From: JAVKSL01 sp039583695
GTDB taxonomy: Bacteria > Actinomycetota > Acidimicrobiia > Acidimicrobiales > JAJPHD01
Assembly: GCA_039583695.1 (NCBI GenBank)
Contig: JAVKSL010000070.1
Location: forward strand, 1 to 14,122
Reading direction: 5' to 3'
DNA length: 14,122 nt
Shown: in pieces, positions 6,596 to 13,895 of the stretch
Layout: every line of letters starts with the position of its first letter
Numbering within the stretch: position 1 is the stretch's first letter
Notes under the pieces: model-generated
What the model saw: only the letters and a program-made list of their open reading frames with translations
Database searches by the model: none
Told to the model about the DNA's origin: nothing
Program-made: the position numbers and the translations under genes

Positions 6596-6892
6596 TCAGC
6601 CTCCGGCGATGGCCCCGAGGACGATGAACGGCTCCCTCCCCGAGGCGATGGCCGGGGGCAGCGGCCCGTCGGGATCTTCGTGGGAGACGTCAGCCTCGTC
6701 GGCGTAGAAGCGCAGGAACGGTCGGCGCCGGCCGGTCTGGGGATCCCGGATCGTGCCCCGCAGGGCCGGGTAGGTGGCTTCTAGCGAGTCGATCACACCG
6801 CGCTGGGTGGCTTCCACGCCATCGGGCAGCACCACTTCGGCCCCGCCGCAAGCGAGGGCACGCAGCTGGGCGGGGAGCACGACCCGGATCAC
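6596..6892 (-). CDS. MoaD/ThiS-like ubiquitin-fold sulfur carrier protein
   Basis: MoaD and ThiS are small beta-grasp proteins whose C-terminal Gly-Gly is adenylated and converted to a thiocarboxylate that donates sulfur. The 98-residue frame starts with IRVVLPAQLRALA, the first strand, has VIDSLEATYPALRGTI as the conserved helix, and ends GAIAGG with the diagnostic terminal Gly-Gly. The insertion of about ten residues (PQTGRRRPFLRFYADE) is longer than in classical MoaD. The GTG start at 6892 overlaps the propeller stop in GTGA, so translation is coupled. No MoeB/ThiF-type activating enzyme, MoaE or ThiG lies in the window, so a cofactor pathway cannot be assigned. Sulfur donation or protein conjugation are both possible. 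Confidence 0.85.
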   Translation of the reverse strand: MIRVVLPAQLRALACGGAEVVLPDGVEATQRGVIDSLEATYPALRGTIRDPQTGRRRPFLRFYADEADVSHEDPDGPLPPAIASGREPFIVLGAIAGG

Positions 6893-8004
6893 GGCAGGGT
6901 CTGCACCTCCACCGACAGGACTCGGGGCAGGTTGGCGAGGATAGGCCTCCAGCTCGCCCCCTCGTCCGCCGAGGTGTAGACCGTCCCGCCGGTGGTCCCG
7001 AAATACAGCCCGCAGGGCTCGAGGCGATCCAGCGCCAGGGCGTCGCGGAGCACGTTGACGTAGCAGTCGCGCTGGGGCAGGCCCGAGCCGAGCGGCTCCC
7101 ACTCGTTGCCGCCGCTGCGGCTGCGGTACACCCGCAGGCATCCCCCGGGCGGGTAGTGCTCCGAGTCGCTGGTGATGGGTATCACGTACACGGTGTCGGG
7201 CTCGTGGGCGTGAACCTCGACCACGAATCCGAAATCGCTGGGCAGGTCCCCGCTCACCTCTCGCCACGATCCGCCGCCGTCGTCGCTGCGCATCACGTCC
7301 CAGTGCTTCTGCATGAAGATGACCTGCGGGCGGTCGGGGTGCACCGCCAGGTGGTGCACGCAGTGACCGACCTCGGCGTCGGGGGAGGGCAGGTACTCGG
7401 AATGAAGACCGTGGTTTGCCGGCCTCCATGCCCCGCCTCCGTCGTCGCTGCGGAACACCCCGGCCGCCGAGACAGCCACCAGCTGCGGGGCCGCGCCAGC
7501 GGGGTCGAGCAGGATGGTGTGTAGGCACATCCCGCCGGCGCCGGGCGACCAGGCCGCGCCGGTGTCCTGCTCGCGCAATCCGGACAGCTCTCGCCAGGTA
7601 GCTCCGGCATCGTCGGAGCGGAACAGGGCGGCGTCCTCCACCCCGGCAAAGACCACGTCGGCATCTGTGTGGGCGGGCTCGAAGTGCCAGACCCGGGTGA
7701 ACGACCAGGGACGCGGGGTGCCGTCGTAGAACTGGTGGGTCCCCGGTGTGCCTTCATAGGTGAACTGGTTGCCGATGGGCTCCCAGGTCGCCCCGCCGTC
7801 GTCCGAGCGCTGGATCACCTGGCCGAACCACCCCTTGGACTGGGAGGCGTAAAGTCGTTCAGGGTCCGCGGGGGAGCCCTTCACGTGGTAGACCTCCCAG
7901 CCGCCGAAGTGCGGGCCGGCCACGCTCCAGTCGCGCCGGGCGCCGTCGGCGCTCAGGATGAAGGCCCCTTTCGCGGTGCCCACAAGGACCCGGACTCGGC
8001 TCAT
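6889..8004 (-). CDS. six-Asp-box beta-propeller (BNR/sialidase-like) protein
   Basis: The 371-residue protein carries six Asp-box-like motifs at about 67-74 (SDDGGATW), 130-137, 186-193, 240-247, 295-302 (degenerate) and 345-352 (SADEGASW). This is the spacing expected of a six-bladed propeller of the sialidase/WD40-YVTN-BNR group. The N-terminus MSRVRVLVGTAKGAFIL has no signal peptide, so the protein is probably cytoplasmic, which argues against a secreted sialidase. The usual sialidase FRIP arginine motif is not obvious. ATG 8004 overlaps the VOC stop in ATGA, and its own stop overlaps the MoaD-like start in GTGA. The propeller may be a binding scaffold for the neighbours. Automatic pipelines would name it exo-alpha-sialidase; I would not. 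Confidence 0.85.
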   Translation of the reverse strand: MSRVRVLVGTAKGAFILSADGARRDWSVAGPHFGGWEVYHVKGSPADPERLYASQSKGWFGQVIQRSDDGGATWEPIGNQFTYEGTPGTHQFYDGTPRPWSFTRVWHFEPAHTDADVVFAGVEDAALFRSDDAGATWRELSGLREQDTGAAWSPGAGGMCLHTILLDPAGAAPQLVAVSAAGVFRSDDGGGAWRPANHGLHSEYLPSPDAEVGHCVHHLAVHPDRPQVIFMQKHWDVMRSDDGGGSWREVSGDLPSDFGFVVEVHAHEPDTVYVIPITSDSEHYPPGGCLRVYRSRSGGNEWEPLGSGLPQRDCYVNVLRDALALDRLEPCGLYFGTTGGTVYTSADEGASWRPILANLPRVLSVEVQTLP

Positions 8005-8792
8005 CGTGCGCCTGACGCCTTGGTTGTGTGCAGCTTGAGCTGGGCGCCTGCGGGGTCGGCCACGGTGGCGAGCGGCCCCCAGGGGGTGTCGTGGACGTCG
8101 GCGATCACCGCACCGCCGAGGGCCTCGACCCGGCATAGCGCGGCGGGAACCTCGGCGACCTCCCAGTAAACGGACCACTGTGAGGGCTCACCCTCAGCCA
8201 GGAACGCCGACGCGTCCATTATCCCGGCCAGGTCGCCCTCGCCGGCGGGGTTGCGCATTGTCGTGTAGCGGAACTCGTCCGAGTCCCCGATCACCCTGGT
8301 CTCCCAGCCGAACACGCTCTGGTAGAAGGCCACAGCCGCAGCGTGGTCACGGGTCAGCAGCTCGAACCAGCTCGGGGCTCCAGGCTCGGCCAGCACGCTG
8401 AACCCGTGGAAGGTCGCCGGCTGCCAGGCGCCGAGGTGGGCACCGGTCGGGTCGACCAGCAAGGCTTGGGTGCCCAGGTCGCCGACCTGCATGGCTGGGT
8501 AGACGACCTGGCCGCCGCCGGCTTCGGTGGCCTCGACAACCCTGGCGATGTCGTCGGTGGCCAGGTAGACCTTCCAGGCGTCGGTAGCCTTGACGTCTCC
8601 CATGTCCCCCATGGCCCCAGCGACGGGGATGCCCTCCCGGGTGAACAGGAAGTACCCGCCGAACTCGGCTTGGGCCTCGCCGGCCTCCCAGCCGAACAGC
8701 TCGCCGTAGAAGCGGCGGCTGGTCTCGACGTCGGAGGTGAACAGGTCCGCCCAGCAGGGCGATCCGGTCGGTGCAACGCTGCGGGAGGTCAT
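8001..8792 (-). CDS. two-domain VOC (glyoxalase-fold) protein
   Basis: The protein has 263 residues with two VOC domains in tandem, about 10-125 and 138-258. Each begins with a SPCWADLFT or APSWFELLT strand and has a helix of the FYGELFGWE / FYQSVFGWE type. Strand ends VDPTGAHLGAWQ and ADPAGAQLKLH hold the usual final metal-ligand positions, but the second-domain Glu is replaced, so metal binding is uncertain. The overall form resembles the mycobacterial Cfp30B/27-kDa antigen family, from memory of that family. ATG 8792 follows AAGGAGC. It is the first gene of the operon with the propeller and MoaD-like genes. The substrate is unknown; methylglyoxal detoxification would be an over-reading. 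Confidence 0.88.
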   Translation of the reverse strand: MTSRSVAPTGSPCWADLFTSDVETSRRFYGELFGWEAGEAQAEFGGYFLFTREGIPVAGAMGDMGDVKATDAWKVYLATDDIARVVEATEAGGGQVVYPAMQVGDLGTQALLVDPTGAHLGAWQPATFHGFSVLAEPGAPSWFELLTRDHAAAVAFYQSVFGWETRVIGDSDEFRYTTMRNPAGEGDLAGIMDASAFLAEGEPSQWSVYWEVAEVPAALCRVEALGGAVIADVHDTPWGPLATVADPAGAQLKLHTTKASGAR

Positions 8793-8810
8793 GGGTGGCT
8801 CCTTGTCGGT

Positions 8811-9420
8811 TTATCGGGGCGCAGGGGCTGAGTCGGTTAACTGCTCCGACTGGACCGGGGCACGAAAGTCATCGCTCACCGGAACAATTTTTCTAACCTT
8901 ATAGTTGAGCACCGCCTCCAGAGTACGGAGGACTTCCACCAGGTCTTGCTGGTCGACCATCACCTGGTGTACGTCCTTGTAGGAGTCGGGGTGCTCGTCG
9001 AGCGGGGCACCGGCACGATCGGCCAGCCAGGTGCGCCCGGACATGGCCTCAGCCAGCAAGTCGGTGGTCAGCTCACGCCGCGCCTTGGTCCGAGACATCC
9101 GCCGGCCGGCTCCGTGCGCGTACGAGCGCCACGAGGACAGCTCGCCCTTGCCGGCCACGATGAATGTCGAGGTCCCCATCGACCCGGGGATGATGCCCAT
9201 GTCTCCCCGCTCGGCCCCGATGGCACCCTTGCGGGTGACCCACACCTCGGTGCCCCCGTGGACCTCTATGGCGGCGACGTTGTGGTGGCAGTCCACCCTG
9301 GACACGGCCTGGCCACTGCCGATCCCCCGGCTGCCGGAGTGCAACGCGATCCAAACATGGCCGCCCTTGTCAAGGCTCACCTCCACGAAGGTGGTTCCCC
9401 GAGCCGAGCGTGCCGAGCTG
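8811..9420 (-). pseudogene. rtcB: RtcB RNA ligase remnant, truncated and internally deleted
   Basis: RtcB joins RNA 2',3'-cyclic phosphate and 5'-OH ends using GTP and Mn2+. The conserved blocks are seen in order: QLGTLGSGNH (9420-9391), an extra base at 9390, then FVEVSLDKGG, HSGSRGIG, CHHN, SRKGAI-like VTRKGAI, IPGSMGT and HGAGRRMSR (the nucleotide-accepting His), then YKDVHQVM. Between HSGSRGIG and CHHN about 90 residues of the normal protein are missing, and the whole N-terminal part with the Cys and Asp metal ligands is absent. The tail after the final helix is about 30 residues longer than usual. With a frameshift, an internal deletion and no N-terminus it should be inactive. It ends 18 bases before the VOC start. 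Confidence 0.85.
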
Positions 9421-9582
9421 GTTTGAGCGCCCGAGAGGTCTGCTTGTCGTAGGATACCAGCGCTGCCGTGGCAGGGACGGCGATTTTAATGGTGGTCCTA
9501 GACGGGAGGTAGGCCAAGCAAGCTCGCAAGGTTCCCCGAACGTTCTTCGCCGACCGGAGAAGGAGGAACGATCACCAGACCA

Positions 9583-9601
9583 CCGGACCTGGGACGTCCG
9601 G
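9583..9601 (-). terminator. katG terminator-like hairpin
   Basis: CCGGAC and GTCCGG form a perfect 6-bp stem with a 7-base loop, starting three bases after the katG stop codon. No T run follows, which is common for terminators in high-GC actinobacteria. Confidence 0.5.
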
Positions 9602-9603
9602 GG

Positions 9604-11841
9604 TCAGGCCAGGTCGAATCGATCGAGGTTCATCACCTTGTCCCACGCGGCAGCGAAGTCGCGCACGAACTTCTCCTTCGAGTCGTCGCTCGCGTAGACC
9701 TCCGCGAGAGCGCGCAGCTCGGAGTTCGACCCGAAGACGAGGTCGACGCGGCCGGCGGTCCACCGGACCTCACCAGTGGCAGAGTCGCGACCCTCGAAGG
9801 TCGCCGCGTCCTCGGAGGTCGGGCTCCAGGTGGTGCCCAGGTCGAGCAGGTTCACGAAGAAGTCGTTGGTGAGCGATCCGGGTCGTGTCGTGAGAACGCC
9901 CAGGGGACTGTGCTTGGTGTTCGCACCCAGGACGCGCAGGCCACCGACGAGGACCGTCATCTCGGGGGCGCTCAGGGTCAGCAGGTTGGCGCGGTCGAGA
10001 AGCAGGTGCTCAGCCGGCAGCCGGTGGCCCTTCCCTTTGTAATTGCGGAACCCGTCGGCGGTCGGCTCGAGCACCGCGAAGGACTCCACGTCGGTCTGGT
10101 CCTGCGACGCGTCCGTGCGTCCCGGCTTGAAGGGTACCTGGACGTCATGACCAGCGTTCGTGGCCGCCTGCTCGACGGCGGCGCAACCGCCGAGCACGAT
10201 CAAGTCGGCGAGCGAGACCTGCTTCCCGCCGGTCTGCGCGCGGTTGAACGCCTCCTGAATACCCTCCAGGGTGCGCAGCACGGTTGCCAGCTCGCCGGGG
10301 TCGTTGACCTCCCACCCGCTCTGCGGCTCGAGGCGTAGGCGCGCCCCGTTGGCGCCACCGCGCTTGTCGCTGCCCCGGAACGTCGACGCTGACGCCCACG
10401 CGGTGGAGACCAGCTGGGAGATGGACAGCCCCGAGGTGAGGATCTGGTCCTTGAGGGTGGCGACGTCCTCCGCCCCGATGAGCTCGTAGGTCACGGCGGG
10501 GACGGGGTCCTGCCACAGCAGCGTCTCCTTGGGAACCAGCGGCCCGAGGTAACGCGCCACGGGCCCCATGTCACGGTGCGTCAGCTTGAACCAGGCCCGG
10601 GCGAAGGCGTCGGCGAGCTCGTCGGGGTGCTCGAGGAAGCGGCGCGAGATCTGCTCGTAGACCGGGTCCACCCGCAGAGCGAGGTCGGTCGTCGCCATCA
10701 TCGGGGCGTGCGTGCGCGATGGGTCGTGGGCGTCAGGCACGGCGTCCACGGCGGCTCCTCCCTTCGGAGCCCACTGCTGGGCGCCAGCGGGGCTTTTCAC
10801 GAGCTCCCACTCGTAGCCGAACAGCGTCTCGAAGTAGCTGTTGTCCCACGTCACCGGCGTGGGCGTCCACGCACCCTCGAGCCCGCTGCTGATCGTGTCC
10901 CCGCCCTTGCCGGTGCCGTAGCTGCTCCGCCAGCCAAGGCCCTGCTCCTCCAGCGGGGCGCCCTCGGGCTCGGGGCCGACGTGGTCTTTTGGGTTGGCCG
11001 CGCCGTGGGTCTTGCCGAACGTGTGGCCGCCGGCGATCAGCGCGACCGTCTCCTCGTCGTTCATCGCCATGCGGCGGAACGTCTCGCGGATGTCCCGAGC
11101 CGAGGAGAGCGGGTCCGCGGTGCCGTTGGGGCCCTCCGGGTTCACGTAGATGAGACCCATCTGAACCGCGGCAAGCGGGTCCTCGAGCTCCCGGTCGCCG
11201 GTGTAGCGCTCGTCGCCGAGCCAGGTGTCCTCGGGGCCCCAGTAGACGTCCTCGTCAGGCTCCCAGACGTCCACGCGACCGCCTCCGAAACCGAAGGTCG
11301 TGAAGCCCATGGTCTCTAGGGCCCGGTTGCCGGCGAAGACGATCAGGTCTGCCCACGAGATCTTGCGGCCGTGCTTCTTTTTGACCGGCCAGAGCAGCCT
11401 GCGGGCCTTGTCGAGGTTCACGTTGTCGGGCCAGCTGTTGATGGGCGCGAAGCGCTGCATGGCGGTGCCGGCCCCTCCGCGCCCGTCGCTGATGCGGTAC
11501 GTGCCCGCGCTGTGCCACGCCATACGTATGAAGAACGGGCCGTAGTGGCCGTAGTCGGCGGGCCACCAGGCCTGCGAGGTCGTCATGAGCTCGTCGACGT
11601 CCCGGGTCAGGGCGTCGAGGTCGAGGGTGTTGAACTCCGCGGCGTAGTCGAAGTCCTCGCCCATGGGATTGGCCACGGCGGGGTGCTTACGGAGGATCTT
11701 CAGGTTGAGCTGGTTGGGCCACCAGTCGCGGTTTCCCGCGCCCTGGGTCGGGTGGTTGCGGCGAGCGGACGAGACTGGGCAACCGCCTTCGCTCTCCTCC
11801 GAGCTCATCTCTCCGACAACTGCATCGTGGTGCTTGGGCAC
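9604..11841 (-). CDS. katG: catalase-peroxidase
   Basis: KatG is a haem enzyme that removes hydrogen peroxide by catalase and broad peroxidase activity; in mycobacteria it also activates isoniazid. The GTG start at 11841, five bases after AGGAA, gives 745 residues, the normal length. The active site is complete: Arg106, Trp109 and His110 in FIRMAWHSAGTYR on the distal side, Tyr232 in YVNPEGPNG and Met258 in RRMAMNDEE, which with Trp109 should form the Met-Tyr-Trp adduct, and proximal His273 in GGHTFGKTHG. The TISSGLEGAWT block holds the serine region facing the haem channel. The C-terminal duplicated domain (about 430-745) is intact to FDLA. It lies 35 bases after furA on the same strand and is very probably co-transcribed with it. 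Confidence 0.97.
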   Translation of the reverse strand: MPKHHDAVVGEMSSEESEGGCPVSSARRNHPTQGAGNRDWWPNQLNLKILRKHPAVANPMGEDFDYAAEFNTLDLDALTRDVDELMTTSQAWWPADYGHYGPFFIRMAWHSAGTYRISDGRGGAGTAMQRFAPINSWPDNVNLDKARRLLWPVKKKHGRKISWADLIVFAGNRALETMGFTTFGFGGGRVDVWEPDEDVYWGPEDTWLGDERYTGDRELEDPLAAVQMGLIYVNPEGPNGTADPLSSARDIRETFRRMAMNDEETVALIAGGHTFGKTHGAANPKDHVGPEPEGAPLEEQGLGWRSSYGTGKGGDTISSGLEGAWTPTPVTWDNSYFETLFGYEWELVKSPAGAQQWAPKGGAAVDAVPDAHDPSRTHAPMMATTDLALRVDPVYEQISRRFLEHPDELADAFARAWFKLTHRDMGPVARYLGPLVPKETLLWQDPVPAVTYELIGAEDVATLKDQILTSGLSISQLVSTAWASASTFRGSDKRGGANGARLRLEPQSGWEVNDPGELATVLRTLEGIQEAFNRAQTGGKQVSLADLIVLGGCAAVEQAATNAGHDVQVPFKPGRTDASQDQTDVESFAVLEPTADGFRNYKGKGHRLPAEHLLLDRANLLTLSAPEMTVLVGGLRVLGANTKHSPLGVLTTRPGSLTNDFFVNLLDLGTTWSPTSEDAATFEGRDSATGEVRWTAGRVDLVFGSNSELRALAEVYASDDSKEKFVRDFAAAWDKVMNLDRFDLA

Positions 11842-11876
11842 GGGATTCCTTTCGGGACGTGGTGGATCGGTGGTGA

Positions 11877-12323
11877 TCAGGAGCTGTGTTGCCGATGGGC
11901 TGTGGGCGCTGCGCAGTCGGGGCACAGGCCCCAGTAGGTAACCTCGGCCTCGTCGATCGCGAAGCCCTGCTCCTCGGACGCGGTCAGGCAGGGCGTGTAG
12001 CCGACTGCGCAGTCGACGTCGGCGACGACACCGCACGACCGGCACACGACGTGGTGGTGGTTGTCACCGACCCGCGCCTCGTAGCGTGCGACGGAGCCGG
12101 CCGGCTCGATGCGTCGTACCAAGCCCGCGGTGGTCAGCGCGCGCAGCACGTTGTAGACAGCTTGGTGGGACACCTCACCCAGGTCCTCGCGCACGGCACG
12201 GATGATCGAGTCCGTGTCCGCGTGCGGATGCTCGTGCACCGCGGCGAGCACGGAGAGCCGAGGACGTGTCACCCGCAGAGCGCCCTGGCGCAACAAATGC
12301 TCGAACGCCGACGGCGAGGGCAC
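11877..12323 (-). CDS. furA: Fur-family peroxide-responsive repressor
   Basis: The 148-residue protein has a winged-helix N-terminal half, with SHQAVYNVLRALTTAGLV (52-69) as the recognition helix region, and a metal-binding C-terminal half with HHHVVCRSCG (89-98) and a second pair CPDC (134-137) that make the structural zinc site. Placement directly before katG is the classic actinobacterial furA-katG arrangement, in which FurA represses both genes and peroxide oxidation relieves repression. The GTG at 12323 is chosen because it lies six bases after a good -10 hexamer and ends a conserved-looking N-terminus; its GGAG is only one base away, so translation is probably leaderless. A Zur or iron-type Fur role is less likely given the context. 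Confidence 0.94.
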   Translation of the reverse strand: MPSPSAFEHLLRQGALRVTRPRLSVLAAVHEHPHADTDSIIRAVREDLGEVSHQAVYNVLRALTTAGLVRRIEPAGSVARYEARVGDNHHHVVCRSCGVVADVDCAVGYTPCLTASEEQGFAIDEAEVTYWGLCPDCAAPTAHRQHSS

Positions 12324-12329
12324 GCTCCG

Positions 12330-12358
12330 AGTCTAACCCTCTTTCTGGAATAAGTCAA
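12330..12358 (-). promoter_or_regulatory. furA-katG promoter with likely FurA operator
   Basis: The minus strand shows TTGACT (12358-12353), exactly 17 bases, then TAGACT (12335-12330). Only six bases separate the -10 from the GTG start, so transcription should begin at or next to the start codon. The AT-rich spacer TATTCCAGAAAGAGGGT is where autoregulating FurA would bind; that part is inference from the family. Confidence 0.72.
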
Positions 12359-12383
12359 GATAAGCCCGCCGCGTCCTAGCTAG

Positions 12384-12721
12384 TCAGCACGGTTCAAAAG
12401 GGGAGTCAACGAAGGCATCCTCGATGTCCTCCTTGAACTCGACCAGCGTACCGCCGCCCTCGGTGACGGCCTCTCGCACCGCTTGCACGTGCCGGGCGAC
12501 CCTCCATGGGCCCCGGGCCGGCCACGGCATTGCCGGTGCGCTTCGACGCGAAGCTTTGCCGAGCCATCGATCGCCGAGCCGAGGCCGAAGGTGTCCAGTG
12601 CCGGTGAGGTGGTCCGACGAGCGCTTCGCGGGTACCTGCGGAGCGCTTGGGGCGTCTGGAGGCGGCGGCGTAGCCTGGACTGCCGAATCGCAGAGAGTGC
12701 AGAGACAACTGTCGAGCCCGG
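12384..12721 (-). other. unidentified gene remnant and spacer
   Basis: This 338-base gap holds no intact gene. The end of one minus-strand frame, finishing at TGA 12386-12384, reads like real protein: HVQAVREAVTEGGGTLVEFK followed by EDIEDAFVDSPFEPC. It has helix-turn-strand character and an acidic tail, but I do not recognise the family. Upstream of about 12500 the same frame becomes Arg/Pro-rich and unconvincing, so this is probably the C-terminal piece of a broken gene. The bases 12359-12383 lie behind the furA promoter. Confidence 0.35.
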
Positions 12722-13427
12722 TCAGGGGGTATCGGTGGTGCGCGCGGCGGTGAGGACGAGGGTGGCGTAGCTCATCGTGAAGCTGCCTCCCACCGCGTCG
12801 ACGGCGGAGCCGATACCTTCCAGCAGCTCGTCGAGGTTGCCCGCCGGGAACCAGCTGTGGCCGCCGAAGGTCGGCACTTGGTCTAGCCACTCCTCGCGGG
12901 TGTAGGCCCGCGAACAGTCGAAGCGCCACTGCTCCGGCTCGCCAAAGGATTGTACCTCACGCATCCCCTCGGAGGCCTTGGCCACCTGCACCGAGTACGT
13001 CTCCACCTCGCCGGACATCCCCCTGGAGAACGGGGAGCCGGGCAGCACACGGGGGAACGCTGCGAAGGCCTCCCCAAGCTGTGAAGGGAGCTGGAAGCAG
13101 TTCCAGAACACCACCAGGCGCCCGCGGGGCCGAAGCACACCGGCCGCCTTGGCTGCGCCGACGACCGGGTCCACCCAATGCCAGGCCTGCCCGGCGACGA
13201 CCGCTTCGAATCTCCGCCCAGCGGGGGCCCAGTCCTCGATCTTCGCCACCTCGACCTCGAACCCGTGCTGTCCTGCGCGCACGGCCATCCTTGCGTCGGG
13301 GTCAATGCGAGCACCGGCACCCAGCTCCTTGGAACTGCCAGGCCGCGATGCCAGTGCTGATGCCGACATCGAGCAGGTCGGGCCCGGGGCTGGCAGCGAC
13401 GATCGCCTGTCGAGTGGCGCCGAACCG
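12722..13427 (-). pseudogene. class I SAM-dependent methyltransferase, frameshifted, N-terminus lost
   Basis: Coding begins near 13427 with RFGATRQAIVAASPGPDLLD, leading into the SAM-binding motif I, here VGISTGIAAWQF where Gly-x-Gly-x-Gly is usual. One glycine position is replaced (GIST for GCGT), so SAM binding may already be impaired. Near 13320 the frame is lost and continues in another frame as IDPDARMAVRAGQHGFEVEV (acidic end of strand 2 present), AVVAGQAWHWVDP (motif II/post-motif), LRPRGRLVVFWN, EPEQWRFD and EEWLDQVPTFGGHS, to TGA at 12724-12722. The usual residues before RFG are missing because the divergent TetR gene starts there. Its substrate cannot be predicted. Frameshift and truncation make it a pseudogene. 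Confidence 0.82.
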
Positions 13428-13444
13428 AGAGAAGGAGAGGCACG

Positions 13445-13895
13445 GTGCCGACGGGGATAGCCCTTCGCGACGCCCGCGAACAGCTCTTCGAGGCTGCTAA
13501 GCGAGTCCTGCTCCGAGACGGGCCGAACGGCTTGACCAGCCGGGCGCTCACCTCCGAGGCGGGGGTCGCCAAGGGCGTGCTGCACCGGCACTTTGTCGAC
13601 TTCGACGCCTTTCTCGCCGAGTTCGTGGCCCACCGCATCGCCCGGCTCGACCACCAGGCCGCCGCCCCTGCGGGACTCCGCCGGGACAGCCACCGTCGCC
13701 GACAACCTCACCGGCGCGCTGATGACGCTGTTCTCCTCGGTCGCGGTGGCGATCGTCGCCCTCGTGATCTCCAGGAACGGCCTGCGTGCCCGGCTTCGCC
13801 AGGTCTGGCCGACCGGCGTCCCGCTCCTCGCGGAAGCCACCGCCAACCACCTCCACACCGTTGGCCAGCCTGCCGAAACCGTAGGCCAAGAAGGC
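13445..13895 (+). pseudogene. TetR-family regulator, frameshifted
   Basis: The GTG start at 13445 has AAGGAG eight bases upstream. Residues 10-60 form the TetR DNA-binding domain: REQLFEAAKRVLLRDG, then GLTSRALTSEAGVAKGVLHRHF as the helix-turn-helix, then FDAFLAEFVAHRI. After HQAAAP the frame breaks at a four-C run (13664-13667); one fewer C restores LRDSAGTATVADNLTGALM and LRARLRQVWPTGVPLLAEAT, the expected ligand-binding domain. That frame then runs into HLHTVGQPAET, which no longer resembles the family, so the C-terminal end is also lost. It is divergent from, and abuts, the methyltransferase relic, so it may once have regulated that gene. Confidence 0.82.

Noticed and set aside
5742..6707. 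Long plus-strand frame (321 codons) across the DinB-like gene and minisatellite
   Set aside because: It is Arg/Pro-rich text in a wrong frame of the DinB-like gene, followed by repeat-coded Pro-Ala; the real frame has a ribosome binding site and conserved histidines.
6889..8004. Secreted exo-alpha-sialidase
   Set aside because: Asp boxes alone do not define a sialidase; there is no signal peptide and the usual arginine motif is not evident.
8946..9452. Plus-strand frames opposite rtcB
   Set aside because: Antisense shadows of clearly conserved RtcB blocks.
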